This document shows positions 15,692 through 23,954 of a DNA stretch of 32,638 bases, in pieces. The notes beneath the pieces are model-generated. The model was given only the letters and a program-made list of their open reading frames with translations. It did not search any database and was not told the DNA's origin. The stretch is from contig NZ_ASGZ01000001.1 of assembly GCF_000495475.1 (NCBI RefSeq), forward strand, positions 1 through 32,638. Direction: 5' to 3'. The DNA is from Candidatus Halobonum tyrrellensis G22. GTDB taxonomy: Archaea > Halobacteriota > Halobacteria > Halobacteriales > Haloferacaceae. Each line of letters opens with the position of its first letter. Within the stretch, counting starts at the first letter, position 1. Position numbers and translations under genes: made by a program.

Positions 15692-16819
15692 TCAGAGGTC
15701 GTCGAGGACGCGCCCGAACGCCGCGAGCGCCGCCTCCGACTCGCCGGGTTCGCGCCCGAGCGAGACGCGGACGCCGTCGACGGCGCCGAAGAACCGGCCG
15801 GGCACCACGAGCACGCCCGCCTCCCACGCCGCCTCGCTGACGGCGTCGCCGTCCGCCCGGTCGTGTTCGACGTAGGCGAACGGCGAGCCGTCGGCGACCA
15901 CCCCCGACAGGTCCGAGCGGTCGGCGACGAACGCCGCGAGCAGGTCGTGGTTGGCCGCGCAGTGCTCGCGGGCGTCCGCGACGAGCGCGTCCCGGTGTTC
16001 GAAGAACCGCCGGGCGAGCGCGACGCTCGGCCGGCCGGGTCCGGGGACGTGGTCGACCACGTCGCCCGCCCGGTCGACGAACCGCTCGGGACCGACGACC
16101 CAGCCCACCCGGAGTTCGCCCAGGCCGTGGAACTTGGTGAGCGACCCCGTGACCACGGTGGCCGGGAGACCCGCGGCGGTCGGCCCGCCGAACGCCCGCT
16201 CGCCGCGTGCGTCGGCGGTGTACGGCGCGTACACCTCGTCGACCAGCAGGTAGCCGCCCCGGTCGCGCGCCACCTCGGCCATCTCCGCGAGGTCCTCGCG
16301 GTCCGCGAGGTAGCCCGTCGGGTTGTGGCGGTTGGTGACGGTGAGATGCGAGAGGGGGACGTCGCCGGCGGTGTCGAGCGCGCTCGCCGCGCGGTCGGGG
16401 TCGAGCGCCGCCTCCGGGCCGGGCCGGCGGAACCGCTCGACGCGTGTGCCGAGCGCGCGGGGCGTCTCGACCAGCGGTTCGTACCCCGCCTTCTCCACCA
16501 GCGCGCGGGGCGTCGACCCGTCCGCCGTCTCGTCGGCCCGTTCGACGGCGAGCGCGTGCGCCGTCGCGGCCGCGACGAAGTTGGCGTGCGTCGCCCCCGC
16601 CGTGAGCAGCACCGACGCGGGGTCGACGCCGTACTCGTCGGCGACCGCCGCTTCGAGCGTGGCGTCGCCCGTCGGCCCGGAGAGCCCCGCGAGGCGGTCG
16701 GGGACGGGGTCGACGGCGTCGCCCGGGAGCGCGGTGCGGAGGTCGCTCGACCCGAGGTCGTGGTCGGCCTCCGCCGGGCGGCCCTTGATCCAGTCGAGGT
16801 ACGCGAGCGGCGGGAACAT
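15692..16819 (-). CDS. Class I/II PLP aminotransferase
   Basis: The 375-residue protein is a fold-type I aminotransferase. It has VTNRHNPTGYLADREDL (161-177; the NPTG loop), LLVDEVYAPY (191-200; cofactor Asp194 and Tyr197), and GSLTKFHGLGELRVGW (225-240) containing the Schiff-base Lys229 and the phosphate-binding Arg237. The C-terminal arginine that binds the substrate carboxylate is probably in VRVSLGREPGE. It resembles the aspartate / aromatic aminotransferase-like group; the donor is not clear. The ATG at 16817-16819 is preferred over a GTG-like extension because an AT-rich box lies at 16843-16850. The gene ends 45 bases from the convergent dehydrogenase. Confidence 0.88.
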   Translation of the reverse strand: MFPPLAYLDWIKGRPAEADHDLGSSDLRTALPGDAVDPVPDRLAGLSGPTGDATLEAAVADEYGVDPASVLLTAGATHANFVAAATAHALAVERADETADGSTPRALVEKAGYEPLVETPRALGTRVERFRRPGPEAALDPDRAASALDTAGDVPLSHLTVTNRHNPTGYLADREDLAEMAEVARDRGGYLLVDEVYAPYTADARGERAFGGPTAAGLPATVVTGSLTKFHGLGELRVGWVVGPERFVDRAGDVVDHVPGPGRPSVALARRFFEHRDALVADAREHCAANHDLLAAFVADRSDLSGVVADGSPFAYVEHDRADGDAVSEAAWEAGVLVVPGRFFGAVDGVRVSLGREPGESEAALAAFGRVLDDL

Positions 16820-16842
16820 ACGCCGCGGTTCGCGTCGGGCGG

Positions 16843-16850
16843 CAAAAACC
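16843..16850 (-). promoter_or_regulatory. TATA-like box of the aminotransferase gene
   Basis: On the minus strand GGTTTTTG lies about 24-31 bases upstream of the ATG at 16817-16819. It favours this start over the upstream ATG at 16858, which would overlap the box. Confidence 0.45.
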
Positions 16851-16909
16851 CATCCCAACCGGCGCGTTTCGGGTTCGGCTCGGCCCCGCGCCGAGTCGAG
16901 CCGCGCGGC

Positions 16910-17347
16910 TCAGACGGCGTCGTAGACGGCTCGGACCGCCGCCGCCGCCCGTTCGGTCGACTCGTAGCGCGCGAGGTGAGAGGGGCAGTCGCAGTCGGAC
17001 GCGCCGAACCCGTCGACCGGGCCGGCCGCGAGTCGGCCCGCGACGGCGCACTCGACGTCGCGGCCGGGCGCGCGCACGACGCCGTCGAGGTGGACCGCCG
17101 GGTGGCCGCCGAGGTAGTCGACGTGCCAGTGGCGGACGCCGTGTTCGCCCGCCGCGACCCGGCGGTGGCGGTCGACCCGCGCGAAGCCGCCGCTCCCGAG
17201 CGCGCTGCCGGTGTACGCGTAGCCGCCCGCCGGCAGGTCGTGGGTCCCGAGCGCGCCCACCTCGACGGTCGCGGGGTCGGGGAGCGCGAACACCAGCGTG
17301 TACGTCCCCCACCCCTCCTCGCCCGTGGGGTCGTCGTCCGCGGTCAC
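16910..17347 (-). CDS. DUF123 GIY-YIG-like protein
   Basis: The 145-residue protein matches DUF123, a GIY-YIG-superfamily domain found in archaea alone or fused to endonuclease III. It has GTYTLVFALPDPATVEVGALG (about 13-33; GTY in place of GIY), AGGYAYTGSALGSGGFARVDRH (about 38-59; the YTG element), HWHVDYL and the C-terminal CDCPSHLARY. Nuclease activity is uncertain because the usual catalytic Arg/Glu pattern is not clear. The start is the GTG at 17345-17347, supported by a minus-strand TTTTTCG box at 17371-17380. The gene lies 113 bases downstream of ogt on the same strand, so a shared repair role is plausible. Confidence 0.8.
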   Translation of the reverse strand: MTADDDPTGEEGWGTYTLVFALPDPATVEVGALGTHDLPAGGYAYTGSALGSGGFARVDRHRRVAAGEHGVRHWHVDYLGGHPAVHLDGVVRAPGRDVECAVAGRLAAGPVDGFGASDCDCPSHLARYESTERAAAAVRAVYDAV

Positions 17348-17460
17348 GCGACCCCGTCGGGTCGCGCCGCCGAAAAACCACGCGGGTTCGGAGGGCGGTC
17401 GGCGGGCCGGCGGACCTGACGGGTCCGGCGACGGCCGACGCGCGGGCGCCGACGCCGGGG

Positions 17461-17949
17461 TCACTCCGCGTCGGCGAACCCGTCGAGCGTCGACTGGCGG
17501 GCGCCGCGGGTACCGGGAGCCGCCGGGGTCGCGCGCTCGTGTGCGAGTAGCGCCCGCTTCAGCCGGACGCCGCCGTCGGCGGAGAAGCCGCCGAGCGAGT
17601 CCGCGCCCACGACGCGGTGACACGGCACCACGAGCGGGAGCGGGTTCCGCCCGCACGCGCCGCCGACCGCGACCGCCGAACTGTCGAGGGCGGCCGCGAG
17701 GTCGCCGTACGTCCGCGTCTCGCCGTACGGAATGGCGGCCATCGCGCGCATCACCTCGCCCGTGAACCCGTCGGGGAACCGCACCCGGAGGTCGAACGCG
17801 CGGCGGTCGCCGTCGGCGTACTCGGCGGCCTGTCGGGCGGCGTGCTCGCGGGGCGCGTCGAGCAGTCCGGCGTCGAGCGTGAGTCGGCCGCCCGGGACCG
17901 ACACGGTCAGCGGGTCGTCCACGGCGAACCCGACGCGCCCGGGGGGCAT
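17461..17949 (-). CDS. ogt: Methylated-DNA--protein-cysteine methyltransferase (Ogt/MGMT type)
   Basis: The 162-residue protein removes alkyl groups from O6-alkylguanine by transfer to its own cysteine. The catalytic signature VVPCHRVVGADSLGGFS is at about 107-123, with C110 the acceptor; the helix-turn-helix that reads the DNA is at IPYGETRTYGDLAAAL (73-88), followed by RNPLP. The ATG at 17947-17949 gives normal family length. The extreme C-terminus reads RQSTLDGFADAE; Q152-F158 (QSTLDGF) resembles a PCNA-interacting (PIP) box, which would link the protein to the replication clamp. The gene is divergent from the helicase with a 94-base shared promoter region. Confidence 0.92.
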   Translation of the reverse strand: MPPGRVGFAVDDPLTVSVPGGRLTLDAGLLDAPREHAARQAAEYADGDRRAFDLRVRFPDGFTGEVMRAMAAIPYGETRTYGDLAAALDSSAVAVGGACGRNPLPLVVPCHRVVGADSLGGFSADGGVRLKRALLAHERATPAAPGTRGARQSTLDGFADAE

Positions 17950-18043
17950 AACTCCGCCCGCCCCGGAGCGGTCACCCCCCGCCGCCCGGCCGCCCCGACC
18001 CGACGCCCGAAACCCGTAAGCGCCCGCCGCGCGGAGTCGGCGC

Positions 18044-20398
18044 GTGGACGACACCGTCGAGTGGCTGCGCTCGCGGCCGTACTACGAGGGGCAGGTCGCG
18101 GACCACCGCGTCCTCCCGGCGCGCGACGCCGCCTTCGCCGACGTGGCCCTCGAATCGCGGCTGGCGGGCGCGCTCGAAGACCGGGGGGTCGACCGCCTCT
18201 ACACCCACCAGGCGCGGGCGGTCGAGGCGGTTCGGGAGGGGGAGAACGTCGTGCTCGCCACCCGGACCGCGAGCGGCAAGAGCCTCGCGTACACGGTGCC
18301 GGCGTTCGAGAAGGCGATGGACCACGGCGGACGGACGCTGTACCTCGGCCCGCAGAACGCGCTGATCGCCGACCAAGCGGAGTCGCTGTCGGAGTTGGCA
18401 CGCGGACTGGGGTTCGGCTCGCGCGTCTCCGTCGCCCAGTACACCGGCCGGCAGAGCGACGCCGAGAAGCGCGACGTGCGCGACGCCCGGCCGACGGTGC
18501 TGTTGTCGAACCCGGACATGCTCCACTACGCGCTTTTGCCGTGGGCGTACAAACACTGGGAGTGGTTCTTCTCGTCGCTCGAACTCGTCGTGATAGACGA
18601 GGTGCACGACTACCGCGGCGTGTTCGGCAGCCACGTCGCGATGACGCTCCGCCGGCTGAACCGTATCTGCGAGCGGTACGACTCGGCGCCGCAGTTCGTC
18701 TGCTGTTCGGCCACCGTCGGCAACCCCGTCGAACACGCCGCCCGGGTGACCGCCCGGCCCGAGTCGTCGTACGCGCTCGTCGACGACGACGCCTCCGCGC
18801 GGGGCCCGCGCCACTGGCTGCTGTGGAACCCGCCGGAGTACACCGGCCGCACCGCCGAACGGCAGTCCGGGCGACGCCGCTCTAGCCACACCGAGACCAG
18901 GCGGCTGTTCTGCGACCTGGTGAGCCGGGGGTTCCAGACGCTCGCGTTCACCCGGTCCCGGCAGGGGGTCGAGCGGTACGCCAGCGACTCCGCCTCGGAC
19001 CTCCGGGAGCGCGGCGAGTTCGACCTCGCGGGGTCGATAGCGGCGTACCAGGCGTCGCTGACCCACGACCGGCGGCGCGAGATAGAGGCCGGCCTCAACG
19101 ACGGAACGGTACGCGGCGCCTGGTCGACCAGCGCGCTCGAACTCGGCGTCGACGTGGGCGGACTCGACGCGGTGCTGCTCGACGGCTACCCCGGCACGCG
19201 CATGTCGACGTTCCAGCGCGCGGGCCGCGCCGGCCGCGGCGACGACCCCGCGCTGGTGGTCCTGGTCGGCGGCGAGGACCAACTCGACCAGTACCTGATG
19301 GGCGACCCCGACGCGCTCTTCGACGGGGAGCCGGAGCGGGCGATGGTCGACCCCGAGAACGCCGAGTTGCTGCCGGACCACGTGGCGTGCGCCGCCGACG
19401 AGAACTGGCTGTCGCGCGACGACGAGCGCCACTTCGGGGCGACGTTCCCCGACGTGGTGTCGTCGCTCGTCGCGGCGGGACGGCTCGACCGCCGCGACAC
19501 CGGCGACGGCGCCCGCTGGCTGTACGACGGCGGCGGTAGCGCCCAACACTCGATGGGGCTACGGACCGTCGGCGACCGCGAGGTGGACCTGCTCGACGCG
19601 CGGTCGAACGACCGCGTCGCGTCGCTGTCGCTGTCGGACGCGCTCCGGGACGCCCACCCGGGTGCCGTCTACCACCACCAGGGGCAGAGCTACGAGGTGA
19701 CCGACCTCGACTTCGAGCGCGACGTCGCCCGCCTCCAGCCCACGTGGGCGGACTACTACACGCGCGTGCTCACCGACAAGGACGTGGTGGTGAACGACGA
19801 CCTCCGGGAGAAACCGCTCGACGCCCGCCCGGACACCGCCGTCCGGTTCGCCGACGTGACCGTGACGGAGCGGGTCACCGGGTTCGAGCGCAGGGACCGA
19901 ACGACGGGCGAGACGCTCGGCCGCGAACCGCTGGACCTGCCGGAGACCAGCCTCCGGACGCGCGCGTTCTACTACACCGTCCCCCCCGAGGTGGAGGCGG
20001 CGATGCGCACGGCGGGCGGCGAGTACGGGTTCGCCGGCGGCATCCACGCCGCCGAACACGGGAGCATCTCGCTGATGCCGCTGTCGCTGCTGTGTGACCG
20101 CGCCGACGTCGGCGGGCTGTCGACGCCGCACCACCCCCACACGGACCGGTCGACCGTGTTCGTCTACGACGGCCACCCGGGCGGCGTGGGGCTGGCGGCC
20201 GGGGCGTACGACGGGGTCGACGACCTGCTGGCGCGGACCGCACGGCTGATAGCGGGCTGTGACTGCGCCGACGGCTGTCCCGCGTGCGTCCAGTCGCCCC
20301 ACTGCGGCAACGCCAACGACCCGCTGTCGAAACCCGAGGCGGTCCGACTGCTGAACGCGCTCGCGGGGACGGACGAGCCTGTGCCGTCCGGCGAGTGA
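18044..20398 (+). CDS. Superfamily 2 helicase with C-terminal Cys cluster (Hrq1/MrfA-like)
   Basis: The 784-residue protein is a DEAD/DEAH-type helicase. It shows a Q-motif-like THQ at about 54-56, Walker A RTASGKS (74-80), DEVH (185-188), SAT (222-224), and the second RecA domain ending with QRAGRAGRG (about 391-399). The C-terminus holds the DUF1998-like zinc cluster CDCADGCPACVQSPHC (about 738-753). This set is that of the YprA/Hrq1/MrfA family, DNA helicases linked to repair of crosslinked DNA. The start is a GTG at 18044. It is divergent from ogt, which agrees with a repair role; the specific lesion is an inference from family. Confidence 0.88.
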   Translation: MDDTVEWLRSRPYYEGQVADHRVLPARDAAFADVALESRLAGALEDRGVDRLYTHQARAVEAVREGENVVLATRTASGKSLAYTVPAFEKAMDHGGRTLYLGPQNALIADQAESLSELARGLGFGSRVSVAQYTGRQSDAEKRDVRDARPTVLLSNPDMLHYALLPWAYKHWEWFFSSLELVVIDEVHDYRGVFGSHVAMTLRRLNRICERYDSAPQFVCCSATVGNPVEHAARVTARPESSYALVDDDASARGPRHWLLWNPPEYTGRTAERQSGRRRSSHTETRRLFCDLVSRGFQTLAFTRSRQGVERYASDSASDLRERGEFDLAGSIAAYQASLTHDRRREIEAGLNDGTVRGAWSTSALELGVDVGGLDAVLLDGYPGTRMSTFQRAGRAGRGDDPALVVLVGGEDQLDQYLMGDPDALFDGEPERAMVDPENAELLPDHVACAADENWLSRDDERHFGATFPDVVSSLVAAGRLDRRDTGDGARWLYDGGGSAQHSMGLRTVGDREVDLLDARSNDRVASLSLSDALRDAHPGAVYHHQGQSYEVTDLDFERDVARLQPTWADYYTRVLTDKDVVVNDDLREKPLDARPDTAVRFADVTVTERVTGFERRDRTTGETLGREPLDLPETSLRTRAFYYTVPPEVEAAMRTAGGEYGFAGGIHAAEHGSISLMPLSLLCDRADVGGLSTPHHPHTDRSTVFVYDGHPGGVGLAAGAYDGVDDLLARTARLIAGCDCADGCPACVQSPHCGNANDPLSKPEAVRLLNALAGTDEPVPSGE

Positions 20399-20490
20399 CC
20401 GCACCGGTCCGACAGGAGGGCGGGAGCGCCGCCGAGCCGAACGATGGATCGATCGTGCAGGTTCACTCGCCCCGAAGTTAATGTGAGTAA

Positions 20491-20540
20491 GGGTTAAGTA
20501 GGCGGTGCAGAAACGTTTTGACGGCCTCTAGATACGGAGG
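20491..20540 (+). promoter_or_regulatory. Promoter and Shine-Dalgarno of the ABC operon
   Basis: A TATA-like GGGTTAAGTA sits at 20491-20500, and a Shine-Dalgarno GGAGG at 20536-20540, six bases before the ATG at 20547. The transcript is therefore expected to have a short leader of about 20-25 bases, unlike the leaderless genes around it. I found no clear palindromic operator in this interval. Confidence 0.65.
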
Positions 20541-20546
20541 ACTATT

Positions 20547-21914
20547 ATGAACGACACGGAACTCACGCGGCGCGATATTGCACGAGGCACGGCTGGCGTT
20601 GGCGCACTCGGTCTGACCGGCTTCGCCGGCTGTCTCGGTGGCGGTGACGGTGACGGATCGGACGGCGAGGAGACCACCGAGGGTGGCAGCGGCTCCGACG
20701 AAACCACCAGCGAGGGTACCACCGAGGGCGACGGCGGCTCCGGCGCCACCGTCGAGGTGCTCCACGGCTGGACCGGCGGCGACGGCGCGACGGCCGCCGA
20801 GTCGCTCACGGAGGCGTGGAACGAGGCGCACCCCGACATCACGCTCGACTTCCGTCCGATCGGCGGCGGAGGGAACACCAACCTGAACACGGTTATCTCC
20901 AACCGGCTGTCGAACCAGAACCCGCCGGCGTCGTTCGCCGGCTGGCCGGGCGAGAACCTCACCAAGTACGAGGGCGTCCTCGGCAACATCACGGACGTCT
21001 GGGAGGAGAACGGCTACATCGACGCTCACGTCGACGAGGCGTCGAACCTCTGTAAGTACAACGGCGAGTACCGGGCGGTCCCGATCGGCTCCCACCGGCT
21101 GAACTGCCTGTTTTACAACACCGCGGTCGTCGAGGAGGCGGGCATCAACCCCGACGACCTCACCAGCGTCGACGCGTTCATCGACGCCCTCGACACGGTG
21201 GCAGAGGAGACGGACAAGACGCCGATGGCCCACGGGATGCAGGCGCCGTGGACCACCCTCCAGTTCGTCGCGGCGATGCTGCTGTCGACGGGCGGGTACG
21301 ACACGTACATGTCCGTCGTCAACGGCGAGGGCGGACGCGACGCGGTCCAGACCGCGTTCGAGCAGTCGAAGACCGTCCTGCAGGACTACATCAGCCAGGA
21401 CGCCTCCTCCATCGGGCTGACCGGCGCGAACCAGAAGATCATCAGCGGCGAGGCGGCGTTCATCCACCAGGGGAACTGGGCGGCCGGCGCCTACCGGAAC
21501 GCCGAGGACTTCGCGTACGACGAGGACTGGGGCTTCAAGACGTTCCCCGGGACGGAGGGGCAGTACACCCTCCACTTCGACTCGTTCATCTACCCCAGCA
21601 ACAACCCGGCGCCCGACGCGGGCAAGACCTGGGAGGCGTTCGCCGGTTCGAAGGAGGCACAGGTCGCGTTCAACCAGTACAAGGGGTCGATCCCGACCCG
21701 GACCGACGTCGACATGTCGGCGTTCGGGCCGTACCTCCAGGAGACGATGGAGGACTTCCAGAACGCCGAGAACAAGCCGCCGACGATCGCACACGGGCTG
21801 GCGGTGCCGCCCGAGCAGTTGACCGGTCTGAAGGGCGTCATCTCCAACAACTTCTCCGGACCGTACAACGTGGAGGCGGCGACCGACGCCTTCATGTCCA
21901 CCGTCCAGGGATAA
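20547..21914 (+). CDS. ABC importer substrate-binding lipoprotein (sugar type)
   Basis: The 455-residue protein starts with a Tat signal (TRRDIARG, arginines 8-9), a hydrophobic stretch, and a lipobox FAGC with the lipid-modified cysteine at about C29, so it is anchored on the outer face of the membrane. An acidic Gly/Ser/Glu linker (about 31-65) follows, then a family 1 extracellular solute-binding domain: EVLHGWTGGDGATAAESLTEAW, NTVISNRLSNQNPPASFAGWPG, QGNWAAGAYRN and ENKPPTIAHGLAVPPEQL. The set resembles haloarchaeal glucose/sugar binding proteins (Tsg-type), but substrate cannot be read from sequence. It is the first of four co-directional genes with tight spacing. Confidence 0.88.
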   Translation: MNDTELTRRDIARGTAGVGALGLTGFAGCLGGGDGDGSDGEETTEGGSGSDETTSEGTTEGDGGSGATVEVLHGWTGGDGATAAESLTEAWNEAHPDITLDFRPIGGGGNTNLNTVISNRLSNQNPPASFAGWPGENLTKYEGVLGNITDVWEENGYIDAHVDEASNLCKYNGEYRAVPIGSHRLNCLFYNTAVVEEAGINPDDLTSVDAFIDALDTVAEETDKTPMAHGMQAPWTTLQFVAAMLLSTGGYDTYMSVVNGEGGRDAVQTAFEQSKTVLQDYISQDASSIGLTGANQKIISGEAAFIHQGNWAAGAYRNAEDFAYDEDWGFKTFPGTEGQYTLHFDSFIYPSNNPAPDAGKTWEAFAGSKEAQVAFNQYKGSIPTRTDVDMSAFGPYLQETMEDFQNAENKPPTIAHGLAVPPEQLTGLKGVISNNFSGPYNVEAATDAFMSTVQG

Positions 21915-21935
21915 CTCCCGTACGGTCACTCACAC

Positions 21936-23027
21936 ATGAAGGAATTTTTCGAACGGGTGAGACGAGCGACCAGTGGCCGGTCGGCCGACCGCGGGGCCGG
22001 CGCGGACGGGTCGGACCCGGAGGAGTCGGACGGGCCGGCGGAGTCCGGAGCCGCGGTGACCGACGGCGGCGTCGCGACCGGGTCGGACCGGGGCGGCACG
22101 ACGGGCGACGACCCCGGCGCGCTCCGCCGCGCGTTCGACCGGATCGACGACCGCCTCGGCCGCGACTTCGTGGAGTCGTCGCCGTTCTGGCTCCCCGCGT
22201 TCCTCCTGATGGGCTTTTTCGTCTACGGCGCCATCGGCTGGAACGTCCTGATCTCGCTGACGGACTACAGGGGGTTCGGGACGGTCGACTACAGCCAACT
22301 CGACTTCGATATGTACGTCCGGGCGTTCCAGTCGTCCGCCGTCCAGCAGGCCGCGATCAACACGTTCGTCCTCCTGTTGGGCTTTACGATCGTCTGTCTC
22401 ATCTTCGGGATGCTGCTGGCGATCCTGCTCGACCGGCGGGTCAGGTACGACAACTCGCTCCGGCTGATCTACCTGCTCCCGATGAGCCTCTCGTTCGTCG
22501 TCACCGCCCAGTTCTGGCTGTGGATGTACGACTACAGCAACGGCATCGTCAACCAGGTGCTCGGGCTGGTGGGGCTGGGGCCGTACAACTTCATCGGCAA
22601 CCCCCAACTCGTCCTCGGGGCGGTCATCTTCGCGTTGGTGTGGCAGTACAGCGGCTACGCGATGGTGGTCTACCTCTCGGCGCTCCGCGCCATCCCCGAC
22701 GAGCACTTCGAAGCCGCGAAGGTCGACGGCGCGTCGGTCGTGCGGATGTACTGGCGCGTCATCGTCCCGCAACTGCGGAGCGCGACGATCAGCGCGGCGG
22801 TCGTGATCATGGTGTTCGCACTGAAGGCGTTCGACTTCCTCTACTCGCTCGTCGGCGGGTACCGGCCGCCGAACGGCGCGGACATCCTCGCGACGCTGAT
22901 GGTCCGTGAAGCGTATCAGAACACCAACTGGGCGTACGGCTCCGCGATCGCCGTCATCCTGTTCATGATGGCGCTCGCGGTGATCGGGCCCTACCTCGTC
23001 TACCAGTACAGGAACGACGCGCTATGA
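21936..23027 (+). CDS. ABC sugar-type permease subunit 1
   Basis: The 363-residue membrane protein belongs to the MalF-like permease group. About 80 hydrophilic, Gly/Asp/Glu-rich residues precede the first helix (SPFWLPAFLLMGFFVYGAIGWNVL, about 82-105). Five more helices follow, and the cytoplasmic EAA loop, which docks on the ATPase, reads FEAAKVDGASVVRMYWRVIVPQL (about 257-279). It starts 21 bases after the binding-protein gene and ends overlapping the next ATG by 4 bases (ATGA), a sign of translational coupling. The long N-terminal extension is probably cytosolic, and its role is unknown. Confidence 0.9.
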   Translation: MKEFFERVRRATSGRSADRGAGADGSDPEESDGPAESGAAVTDGGVATGSDRGGTTGDDPGALRRAFDRIDDRLGRDFVESSPFWLPAFLLMGFFVYGAIGWNVLISLTDYRGFGTVDYSQLDFDMYVRAFQSSAVQQAAINTFVLLLGFTIVCLIFGMLLAILLDRRVRYDNSLRLIYLLPMSLSFVVTAQFWLWMYDYSNGIVNQVLGLVGLGPYNFIGNPQLVLGAVIFALVWQYSGYAMVVYLSALRAIPDEHFEAAKVDGASVVRMYWRVIVPQLRSATISAAVVIMVFALKAFDFLYSLVGGYRPPNGADILATLMVREAYQNTNWAYGSAIAVILFMMALAVIGPYLVYQYRNDAL

Positions 23028-23941
23028 GCACTGAAACAGACACACAGACGGAGAAGCAGAGCCGCTTCGGCGGCCTCGACGGCTATCGCATCGCACTGTA
23101 CACGGTCCTCGGACTGCTGGTGCTGTTCTTCCTCACCCCGATCGAGTCGGGGCTCGTCACCTCGCTCAAGACCGCCACCGCGGTGACGAACACCGAACCG
23201 TACCTGCCGCCGCTGAGCGGCGCGGAGTTCTCGCTGGAGAACTACGCCACCGCGTTCGACGCGCTCGCCAACGGCGTGTTCAACAGCCTGCTGTTCGCCA
23301 TCCCGGCGACGGTGGTCTCGGCGCTGTTCGGGAGCTTCGCGGCGTACGGGCTCACGCTCGTCGACTGGAAGTACCAGGTGCCGATCCTGGTGCTGTTCGT
23401 CGCCGGCGTGTTCATCCCGTACCAGGCGGTGCTGGTGCCGCTCTCGCGGCTCTACTCGATCATCGACTTCGCGGCCCTGTTGAGCTTCGTGTGGGCGCTC
23501 ACGCCGCTCAGCCCCGAGTACGCAAACCTGGTGGAGTTGGCGGTGACGCACATCGCGTACGGGATCCCCATCTGTACGGTGCTGTTCCGGTCGTACTACA
23601 CGACGATGAGCGAGGAGATGATGGAGGCGGCGCGGCTCGACGGCGCGAGCGTCCGCCGGATCTACCGGCGGATCGTCTTCCCGCTGTCGACGCCGATGTT
23701 CGCCGTGGTGCTCATCTACCAGTTCACCCAGATCTGGAACGACCTGCTGTTCGCGCTCGTCATCGTCGCGACGAGTTCGAGTCCCGCCTCGCCCGTGACG
23801 CTCGACCTCGCCGGTCTGGGCGTCTCGATGCAGGGGCAGGACTTCGGTCTCCGGATGGCCGGGGCGTTCATCGCCGCACTGCCGACGCTGCTGGTGTACA
23901 TCGCGTTCGGCGACGAGTTCGCCGAGGGCGTAGCAACGTAG
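23024..23941 (+). CDS. ABC sugar-type permease subunit 2
   Basis: The 305-residue membrane protein is a MalG-like partner permease. Its first helix is YRIALYTVLGLLVLFFLTPI (about 21-40), and the EAA loop is EAARLDGASVRRIYRRIVFPL (about 201-221), followed by two final helices ending near the C-terminus. Six helices are expected. It overlaps the upstream permease by 4 bases and is followed after 13 bases by the ATPase gene, so the two permeases and the ATPase are very likely cotranslated to form the membrane channel. Confidence 0.9.
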   Translation: MSTETDTQTEKQSRFGGLDGYRIALYTVLGLLVLFFLTPIESGLVTSLKTATAVTNTEPYLPPLSGAEFSLENYATAFDALANGVFNSLLFAIPATVVSALFGSFAAYGLTLVDWKYQVPILVLFVAGVFIPYQAVLVPLSRLYSIIDFAALLSFVWALTPLSPEYANLVELAVTHIAYGIPICTVLFRSYYTTMSEEMMEAARLDGASVRRIYRRIVFPLSTPMFAVVLIYQFTQIWNDLLFALVIVATSSSPASPVTLDLAGLGVSMQGQDFGLRMAGAFIAALPTLLVYIAFGDEFAEGVAT

Positions 23942-23954
23942 CCTCCCAACCACA

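Noticed and set aside
20466-20500. TrmB operator (TACT-N7/8-GAGTA type) before the ABC operon
   Set aside because: GAGTA is present but no matching TACT half at the right spacing could be found, so the site is not supported.
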